Position numbers and translations under genes: made by a program. Under the pieces are notes generated by a model that saw only the letters and a list, made by a program, of their open reading frames with translations, did no database searches and had not been told where the DNA came from. Below are positions 26,680-32,860 of a stretch of DNA of 32,860 bases, piece by piece. Positions within the stretch are counted from its first letter, which is position 1, and every line of letters starts with the position of its first letter. The stretch covers positions 1 through 32,860 of the forward strand of contig JABGQU010000018.1 in NCBI GenBank assembly GCA_018648605.1, in the 5' to 3' direction. Source of the DNA: Anaerolineae bacterium. Lineage in GTDB: Bacteria > Chloroflexota > Anaerolineae > Anaerolineales > Villigracilaceae.

Positions 26680-27673
26680 ATTTTTCTCCGTACAAATGTG
26701 ACGTGCTACGCGCGCTCCCAACCCATAAACCAAAGAGTCCAAAGAGCGAGTCGCGCACACGAATAAACAAACTCATACTAACACCAAAAACAGGTTCAAA
26801 CCCCAACGACTGCATTGCAAAAACCTGCCCCGCTTCGAGTGCGCCCAATCCACCGGGGAGCGGGGTTAGAAATGCCAGTCTTGCAAAAACAATGATCGCC
26901 AAAGCGTTGACCAAGCTCACTTCCAATCCTAAAAAGCGTAAGGCGAGGGCATATTCTCCGAATAATAATATCCATTTTAGCGCAGAAAGAAGACCAGATA
27001 GAAGGAGAGTGCGCGGTTTATCGCGACAGAAGCTCCCGATCTGAGATTCCACGTTCAGCAGCGTTTGGCGGATCACGCTTGGGGAGGCTTGATTCCGTTT
27101 AAGCGAGAGCCTGCCGAATATCCAGGCAAGTGGCGTTTGTCCCATCCACAAAACGATTATATAGCCCAAAAGCAGAATGATCATCCCGGCCATAAAGCCG
27201 ACGACCGTCCCCGCCATTTCTTGAAAAAAAAGACCTTGCCAGACCACGACCAGCATGGCGATTGCTAAAAAAGTGAAATTTGAGAGCATTTCAAGCAATT
27301 TATCGAGACTGACGGAGGTCAATGCAGTTTCTGTGGAAATGTCGTGATTTTTATGCAAAAAATAGACTTGCAGAGGCTCACCACCAAACTGCGGGCCCGG
27401 GGTAAAGTAGCCCACCCCAAAACCGGCGAGGCGATATTTAGTAAGCGTGAGATAAGGGATTTTATGACCAAGCGCGCGCAGAATGATCCACCAACGACTG
27501 CTAAAAATCAAGATAATTACCCCATTGAGAAGAAGTAATATAGCGAGCGAAAGAAGGCTAAGTTGACTAAGCGCATCCCAAACCTGGGCGAGAGAAATAT
27601 CGCGCCACGCCCACCAAAAGAGCAGTGCGACAAGTGCCCATAGGATGGTGATGAAAAAAGCTTTCTTACGCAT
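26672..27673 (-). CDS. Lysylphosphatidylglycerol synthase TM-region (UPF0104-like) membrane protein
   Basis: 333 aa, about 8 TM; YRLAGFGVGYFTPGPQFGGEPLQVYFL...LTSVSLDKLLEMLSN...LTPLPGGLGALEAGQV. Confidence 0.87.
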   Translation of the reverse strand: MRKKAFFITILWALVALLFWWAWRDISLAQVWDALSQLSLLSLAILLLLNGVIILIFSSRWWIILRALGHKIPYLTLTKYRLAGFGVGYFTPGPQFGGEPLQVYFLHKNHDISTETALTSVSLDKLLEMLSNFTFLAIAMLVVVWQGLFFQEMAGTVVGFMAGMIILLLGYIIVLWMGQTPLAWIFGRLSLKRNQASPSVIRQTLLNVESQIGSFCRDKPRTLLLSGLLSALKWILLFGEYALALRFLGLEVSLVNALAIIVFARLAFLTPLPGGLGALEAGQVFAMQSLGFEPVFGVSMSLFIRVRDSLFGLFGLWVGSARSTSHLYGEKYV

Positions 27674-28841
27674 TCCTTTGCTCTCCAGCGCGATTATAGA
27701 TCAACCACTCTTCTGGCGACCAGAGCGAAAACGCACCTGTGCCTGTAAAAAACAAGATTGTGCCAGCTCCGATCAACAGCATATAAATAAAGCTGTTTTC
27801 AGGAATGCTAAATGCCATTCCCGAAGAAATTAGTACAAAGATCGCCCCGAGACGTCCGACCACGCCAAAAAGGAGCATCGGAAGGGCGGCAAAAGAGAGC
27901 ATGTACCAAAGAAGGCCAAGAAATTGCGAATATTCGCGAAAAATAAGATCGCCAACCATGTGCGTATAAGACCATAAAAACCATACGACAACAAGACGCA
28001 ACGCGAGCGGGATGATCCGCAACATTTTCAAAGAAGCGATACGAGCAAAGAATGCCGCACCTTTATCTGGGTCGATTTTCCCTGTTACCAAAAACCAATC
28101 ATAGAGAAAACCAACCAAAAAGGGCAGCATAAAAAGCGTCGCGGCGATGGTCGTGGCTGGTGGCGAAAAGACTGGTGCAAGCATGGAAACAATAAAGCCC
28201 ATCTGCACGCCAGCGAAAATCCGTCGCCGAAAACTATGCGGCAATTCTGTATTTTCTTTACCTTGTTTTTCTCGCCACCATAAGCCTGCCAAAAAGATAT
28301 ATCTCGCCAAGCCAACCGGTAAATACCAGATCGGCACCTGACCATACCAAAAGACGAGCAGCGTCACAATCAGCACACCCCACGAGTCGTTACTCATATC
28401 AAGCGCCGCGCCCAATTTGGTGACGTGGTTATTCACGCGTGCCAAATACCCATCAAGGATATCGCTCAGGGCTGCCAAAAGATAAAAAGTAAAAGGCAGC
28501 CACGCCAACCAACCTGTTGTCCAGGGCGAGAAAAGAAATCCCAATAAGGCGGCAATGAAAATCCCGCGCCCAAAGGAGACGGTACTCCCCCAACCCAGAG
28601 TGGGAAGCAAGGCATCTTCGCCTTCACGGTGATTAAGTGACAAAGAACGCCACAAAACCCAAAGCTGCCACAACCCAAAAGCAGATGATAAACTCAACCA
28701 GCGCAAGGCATAGCCTGCATTCCAATTGCGGTGAAAGAAAAGATAAACACCCCCAATAAATAGCACAAAAAATAGCCCTGCTCTCATCCATTCTTTTTTT
28801 AGATCAGCCAGGGCTAGAGAATTACTTTTCGAAAGATTCAT
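27666..28841 (-). CDS. CDP-alcohol phosphatidyltransferase family membrane protein
   Basis: ALSDILDGYLARVNNHVTKLGAALDMSND resembles the CDP-OH-P DG..AR....G...D signature; multi-TM. Confidence 0.85.
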   Translation of the reverse strand: MNLSKSNSLALADLKKEWMRAGLFFVLFIGGVYLFFHRNWNAGYALRWLSLSSAFGLWQLWVLWRSLSLNHREGEDALLPTLGWGSTVSFGRGIFIAALLGFLFSPWTTGWLAWLPFTFYLLAALSDILDGYLARVNNHVTKLGAALDMSNDSWGVLIVTLLVFWYGQVPIWYLPVGLARYIFLAGLWWREKQGKENTELPHSFRRRIFAGVQMGFIVSMLAPVFSPPATTIAATLFMLPFLVGFLYDWFLVTGKIDPDKGAAFFARIASLKMLRIIPLALRLVVVWFLWSYTHMVGDLIFREYSQFLGLLWYMLSFAALPMLLFGVVGRLGAIFVLISSGMAFSIPENSFIYMLLIGAGTILFFTGTGAFSLWSPEEWLIYNRAGEQRNA

Positions 28842-29323
28842 TAATACATCGGGGGGTTAGGATTTCCAACAAACCATGTGAAGTATACCCAAGTGCCCAA
28901 AACGGTCGTGAGCATATACAGACCATAAGCGATCCGCATAAAGAGTTTATAGTTCTTGAATTTTAGCACCTTTGGTACAAGTCCGTTACCACGCAGGGTC
29001 ACGAAAAGCCCAAAAGTGAGCGCGAAAAATCCTACAAAGGCGTGCAAGGTCGTTATTGCATGAAATCGCTCGCCAAGTTGGGCGGGAATACCAGGCGCAA
29101 CAAAATCTCTATAAGGCAAGATCATCATCCATAAAACCATGATCGCATTCAAGATCGCTGCTGTAGTCTGCACCCAACGATGCGTATCATATTTCTTTTT
29201 CACTGCCAGCACGACACCCGCTGTGAAAAGACTGGCGATCAAGATCATCATCACCAAAGTAAAATCAGCCGCAAAGTTTGCGCTTGTTCCAAAAAAGCCA
29301 GCTTGATGCAAAATTTCATTCAT
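28841..29323 (-). CDS. DUF420-like membrane protein
   Basis: MNEILHQAGFFGTSANFAADFTLVMMILIASLFTAGVVLAVKKKYDTHRWVQTTAAILNAIMVLWMM...HAITTLHAFVGFFAL. Confidence 0.75.
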   Translation of the reverse strand: MNEILHQAGFFGTSANFAADFTLVMMILIASLFTAGVVLAVKKKYDTHRWVQTTAAILNAIMVLWMMILPYRDFVAPGIPAQLGERFHAITTLHAFVGFFALTFGLFVTLRGNGLVPKVLKFKNYKLFMRIAYGLYMLTTVLGTWVYFTWFVGNPNPPMY

Positions 29324-29435
29324 GAGATAGTTCCTATATACAGGATAAATTAGGTCAAATTTTACCATATTCTTACTTGGGATATTCACACCGGATCCCA
29401 TATCTCTTTTCCATCATCGAGTAAAATCAGAGGAT

Positions 29436-30317
29436 ATGTCGTCTAAAAAGAAAGATATTGGATTAGGTCTCATTGCCGGAATGGGGATCGGGACACTGCT
29501 CATCGGCGGGATGTGGCTGGTTGCAGACTTCGTGCCGCTCTCGAGTATTCAACCGGCTTCCGCGCAAGAAGCAGTTTTTGCACCCGAAATAATGTCCACC
29601 GAAATATTCACCCAAGCGCCATTTCCCACCGCAACAACGGGCGCGGTTTCGCTATCCATGCAGTCAACGCCCATCCCACCCACACCAACGGTTAGCACCG
29701 AAATGCTCATCATCGGTAATCCGCTCAATGGTGAGGAGCAAGCCCAACTGCACGTCGCGGCGCGGGCGTATATCTCAACCGACTACTACACCATCAAAGC
29801 TAACGGCGAGCGCATCAACGGCGTTGGGTATGGACATCCCAGCAATATTTGCGGACCGTTATCCATCGCCATCCTGCAAGATGCACAGATCCTGAGTCGA
29901 AACGTCATCCCTTATGATTTCTGGCTGCTCAACCCCGATATTTACGAAAACCGCCTGCGCTTGGCAGAAACCTTCCCTGAAGAGCGCTTTGAAAGCTGGC
30001 GCGACAAACGCCCGCTGAATAAAATCGACTGGGCAAAATTCCCGCTCATACCGGGTGATTTTCTCTATCTCTTCAGCGGCAATCGTGGCAATTTTGAACA
30101 TATGTTGGTGGTTGTACGCGTAGATGCCGACGGGCGCGCCTATACCATCACAAATCACAATACCGAAGAAGATGGCTTTATCGTCACCGAAGAGATGCTC
30201 TACGACCCGAACGAGCCTGGCGAGGGGCTTTTCTACCAGTGGACAGCCCGTGAAAAAGCCCTGCTCGGCTCTACCGGGTTTGAAGGTTTTCAGCTTTGGC
30301 GATTGCGAGAAAACTAA
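29436..30317 (+). CDS. Secreted/anchored protein with papain-like (C39-like) Cys peptidase features
   Basis: N-terminal TM, Thr/Pro-rich linker, GVGYGHPSNICGPLSIAILQDA...PGDFLYLFSGNRGNFEHMLVVVRVDADGRAYTITNHN. Confidence 0.75.
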   Translation: MSSKKKDIGLGLIAGMGIGTLLIGGMWLVADFVPLSSIQPASAQEAVFAPEIMSTEIFTQAPFPTATTGAVSLSMQSTPIPPTPTVSTEMLIIGNPLNGEEQAQLHVAARAYISTDYYTIKANGERINGVGYGHPSNICGPLSIAILQDAQILSRNVIPYDFWLLNPDIYENRLRLAETFPEERFESWRDKRPLNKIDWAKFPLIPGDFLYLFSGNRGNFEHMLVVVRVDADGRAYTITNHNTEEDGFIVTEEMLYDPNEPGEGLFYQWTAREKALLGSTGFEGFQLWRLREN

Positions 30318-30335
30318 AGGAAAACTGTTAGAATT

Positions 30336-31349
30336 ATGTCCATGAAGATACTCTCGAAAACACTCATTACCGTTATTGAAGAAGAACTCAAAAAACAGGT
30401 TGCACGTCTCGATGAGCCGCACACCCAGCTTTACTACGAGATGCTGACCTATCACATGGGCTGGACAGGGAAAGACGCAAGTGAAAAAGTAACCGGCAAA
30501 CGCATCCGCCCGCTACTGGTTTTATTGGCAGCTTCCGCCTCAGGCGGCGATTGGCAAAAGGTACTGCCCGCAGCGGCAGCCATCGAACTCATTCATAATT
30601 TTTCCCTCCTGCACGACGACATTCAAGATAACTCCGAAACGCGGCGCGGACGTCCCACCGCCTGGACGATCTGGGGTGTAGCGCAAGCCATTAACGCAGG
30701 CGACGGCATGTTCATCCTCGCCAATATGGCAATGGGCGACCTTGCCAAAGACCATCCTAACGAAACCGTTCTAAAGGGAGAGCGCATCTTTCAGGAAGCC
30801 TGCCTAAACCTGACGCGCGGACAACATCTAGATATAGACTACGAAAAGCGCACTAATATCGACGTAGCCGATTACTGGAAGATGATCGGTGGGAAAACCG
30901 CCACACTGATCGCCGCCAGTTTGGAACTGGGTGCCCTCTTCGGCGGTGCAAACGCGGACCTTAGGCTTGCTTACCGTGACTTTGGGCATTATCTTGGCCT
31001 AGCTTTTCAGGTGCAAGACGACATCCTCGGCATTTGGGGCGATGAGGCGATCACCGGAAAATCTGCCGCCAGTGACCTGCTCGAGGGGAAGAAATCGCTG
31101 CCCGTTCTTTTCGGTCTCGAAAAAGGTGGCGGTTTTGCCAAACGCTGGCAGCAGGGCACGCTTACCGAAGCGGAAGTCCCGCAATTAGCAAAGATGCTCG
31201 AACTCGAAGGTGCACGCCAGATGGCACAGCAAGCCGCCGATCAAATGACCGACCTTTCACTGAATGCACTCCGCCAAGCTGATCCACAGGGCAAAGCCGG
31301 CGACGAGCTTTTTGCGCTTGCCAAAAGACTGCTTAATCGAGATGCGTAG
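30336..31349 (+). CDS. Polyprenyl (geranylgeranyl-type) diphosphate synthase
   Basis: GKRIRPLLVLLAA...LIHNFSLLHDDIQDNSETRRGRPT...GLAFQVQDDILGIWGD: FARM and second Asp-rich motifs. Confidence 0.95.
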   Translation: MSMKILSKTLITVIEEELKKQVARLDEPHTQLYYEMLTYHMGWTGKDASEKVTGKRIRPLLVLLAASASGGDWQKVLPAAAAIELIHNFSLLHDDIQDNSETRRGRPTAWTIWGVAQAINAGDGMFILANMAMGDLAKDHPNETVLKGERIFQEACLNLTRGQHLDIDYEKRTNIDVADYWKMIGGKTATLIAASLELGALFGGANADLRLAYRDFGHYLGLAFQVQDDILGIWGDEAITGKSAASDLLEGKKSLPVLFGLEKGGGFAKRWQQGTLTEAEVPQLAKMLELEGARQMAQQAADQMTDLSLNALRQADPQGKAGDELFALAKRLLNRDA

Positions 31350-31455
31350 TTTCCCATCTAAATTTTAGCTTGCGTCAAGAAGTAACGCGTATTCTTAAGG
31401 TGTCATCATGCCGCAGGCAAGGCATTGTCAGGAGTGGCTAAGTTAGTGAGAAGTA

Positions 31456-31544
31456 TGTCATTACGAGCAAGCGAAGCGAGCGTGGCAATCTCCTTGAGTG
31501 TCGGGGAGATTGCTTCGTCGGATAAGACTCTCCTCGCAAAGACA
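31456..31544. repeat. TGTCATT...AAAGACA inverted-repeat element, copy 2 (89 bp)
   Basis: tgtcattacgagcaagcgaagcgagcgtggcaatctccttgagtgtcggggagattgcttcgtcggataagactctcctcgcaaagaca. Confidence 0.82.
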
Positions 31545-31762
31545 GGCAGAGTTTTACCCACAATTTTAGGCACTCCCTCGTTATCGGGGGGGAGAAAAAC
31601 GGTATGTGTTATAAGTAAGACAAGCTTTTTTGTACTGAGGCTCAATTAGGGGTTGAGATTTGGCCACAAAACCGCATTGCTCAGTTTTTTTTTCTACTAG
31701 CTTTGCAATGCAAGATTCTCAGTGATGTAACTAAATTGTAAGCATCAAATTGAATAAAGCTT

Positions 31763-31789
31763 GCGCGAATCGCTTCTTTCTATTCGCGC
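31763..31789. other. GC-rich hairpin upstream of DUF1611 gene (possible leader structure or terminator)
   Basis: GCGCGAAT-tcgcttctttct-like loop-ATTCGCGC, 8-bp perfect arms. Confidence 0.45.
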
Positions 31790-31870
31790 GTATCTGTACA
31801 TTGGCTCTCAGAGAGAGCTACTGCTTTTAAGGATTCCCCCTAGAATCAAAAATAATCAAAGGAGATTATT

Positions 31871-32860
31871 ATGGCTGACATAAAAAAAACAGCTTTAGTA
31901 TATTGCGACAAGCAATTTGATACGGTAGACGGAAAAACAGCTGCGGGACTGGTACGGCATTCTGAAATTTACGCTATTCTGGGCGTTATTGATAGCACGT
32001 TAGCCGGGCAAGATGCAGGGGAAGTACTCGGAGACAAAAAAAACAATATTCCCATTTTTACCGATCTTGATGAAGCTTTAGAGAGTTTTGCAGAAATGCC
32101 AAGCTACTATATTTATGGCAAAGCACCTCTCGAAGCGAGCATCCCTGCCGAAGAAAGACTCTTGGTATTGGAAGCCATGAAAAAGGGCATGCATATCATC
32201 AATGGTTTGCACCAATTCTTTTCTGAAGATCAGGAATTCACACAAATGGCTGAAGAATGCGGCGTAGAGATCGAAGATATTAGAAAACCTCCCCCACTGG
32301 AAGATTTACACGTCTTCACCGGTCAGATATCCAAAGTGAACATTCCCGTCATTGCCGTCTTGGGCACTGATTGTGCTACTGGAAAAATGACCACCGCTGT
32401 AGAACTCAACAATGCCCTGAATGATATGGGGATAAAATCGATCATGGTCGCAACCGGGCAAACCAGCCTAATGCAGGGATCAAAATACGGAGCATCCATT
32501 GACGCGCTTGTTGCCCAGTTTGCGATCGGAGAAATTGAAAATGCCGTTGTTCAGGCTTTCGAGAACGAAGACCCCGATATTATTTTTGTCGAGGGACAAA
32601 GTGCAGTCAGCCATCCTGCATTTATGAGCTCTGTGGGTATTCTAAAAGGCAGCATGCCCGACGGTGTTATCCTTCAACATCCACCTGCCAGAGAATTCCG
32701 CGTTGATTTTCCGCAGATGGCAATGCCGACCGTGGAAAGTGAAATTCAGATGATCGAATCAATCTCTCAATCTCAGGTGATCGCAATTACAATCAATCAC
32801 GAAGACCTTACAGACGAAGAAGTTTCGGAAGCTATCATAGAGCACGAGGACAGGCTTCTA
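31871..32860 (+). CDS. DUF1611 / DgcN-like P-loop protein, truncated by window edge
   Basis: MADIKKTALVYCDKQFDTVDGKTAAGLVRHSEIYAILGVIDST...IAVLGTDCATGKMTTAVELNNAL...IIFVEGQSAVSHPAF; AAAGGAG RBS. ORF runs off the window and is missing from the supplied track. Confidence 0.87.
   Translation, partial: MADIKKTALVYCDKQFDTVDGKTAAGLVRHSEIYAILGVIDSTLAGQDAGEVLGDKKNNIPIFTDLDEALESFAEMPSYYIYGKAPLEASIPAEERLLVLEAMKKGMHIINGLHQFFSEDQEFTQMAEECGVEIEDIRKPPPLEDLHVFTGQISKVNIPVIAVLGTDCATGKMTTAVELNNALNDMGIKSIMVATGQTSLMQGSKYGASIDALVAQFAIGEIENAVVQAFENEDPDIIFVEGQSAVSHPAFMSSVGILKGSMPDGVILQHPPAREFRVDFPQMAMPTVESEIQMIESISQSQVIAITINHEDLTDEEVSEAIIEHEDRLL

Noticed and set aside
26680-26760. FMN riboswitch or long N-terminal extension before ribA
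   Set aside because: Region overlaps the 3' end of the upstream coding gene; no RFN-like conserved elements seen; internal ATG at 26679 fits better.
29859-30455. 198-aa minus-strand ORF
   Set aside because: Antisense to the C39-like protein and prenyl synthase start.
1-32860. CRISPR arrays, tRNA/rRNA genes, transposases or prophage genes
   Set aside because: No regularly spaced direct repeats, no tRNA-like cloverleaf motifs noticed, and no recombinase or phage structural protein among the ORFs; a tRNAscan/CRISPR scan was not possible.

Overview
The window looks like a contiguous stretch of bacterial chromosome. Gene content (NiSOD with its maturation peptidase, many hairpin repeats, a trmI/lipoprotein/Nudix run) is compatible with Chloroflexota/Anaerolineae, but that taxonomic call is inference. 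I support about 33 protein-coding genes: a 5'-truncated MtaB/MiaB-type radical SAM methylthiotransferase, a TIR-domain protein, a RetSat/CrtI-like FAD oxidoreductase, an M20 peptidase, a sodN-sodX-kinase cluster, a ferredoxin, DegV, AlkD plus a deoxynucleoside kinase, an ABC-2 exporter operon, TrmI, a Nudix hydrolase, a GGPP-type synthase and a 3'-truncated DUF1611 protein. The most interesting locus is a co-directional minus-strand run (21767-28841). It combines a stand-alone RibD-type reductase, a methyltransferase, a GT4 glycosyltransferase, a PTPS homologue with an ExxxHSH motif, a zinc-type MDR dehydrogenase, GTP cyclohydrolase II, an LPG-synthase-TM-like protein and a CDP-alcohol phosphatidyltransferase. 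It looks like an uncharacterised GTP-derived (pterin or pyrimidine) metabolite pathway. The second is a pair of about 100-bp double-hairpin (REP/BIME-like) elements with 15-nt arms and a recurring TGC-NNN-GCA core, at 6074-6173 and 25967-26069. Several other inverted-repeat elements and intrinsic terminators are visible. I saw no tRNA, rRNA, CRISPR array or transposase gene.
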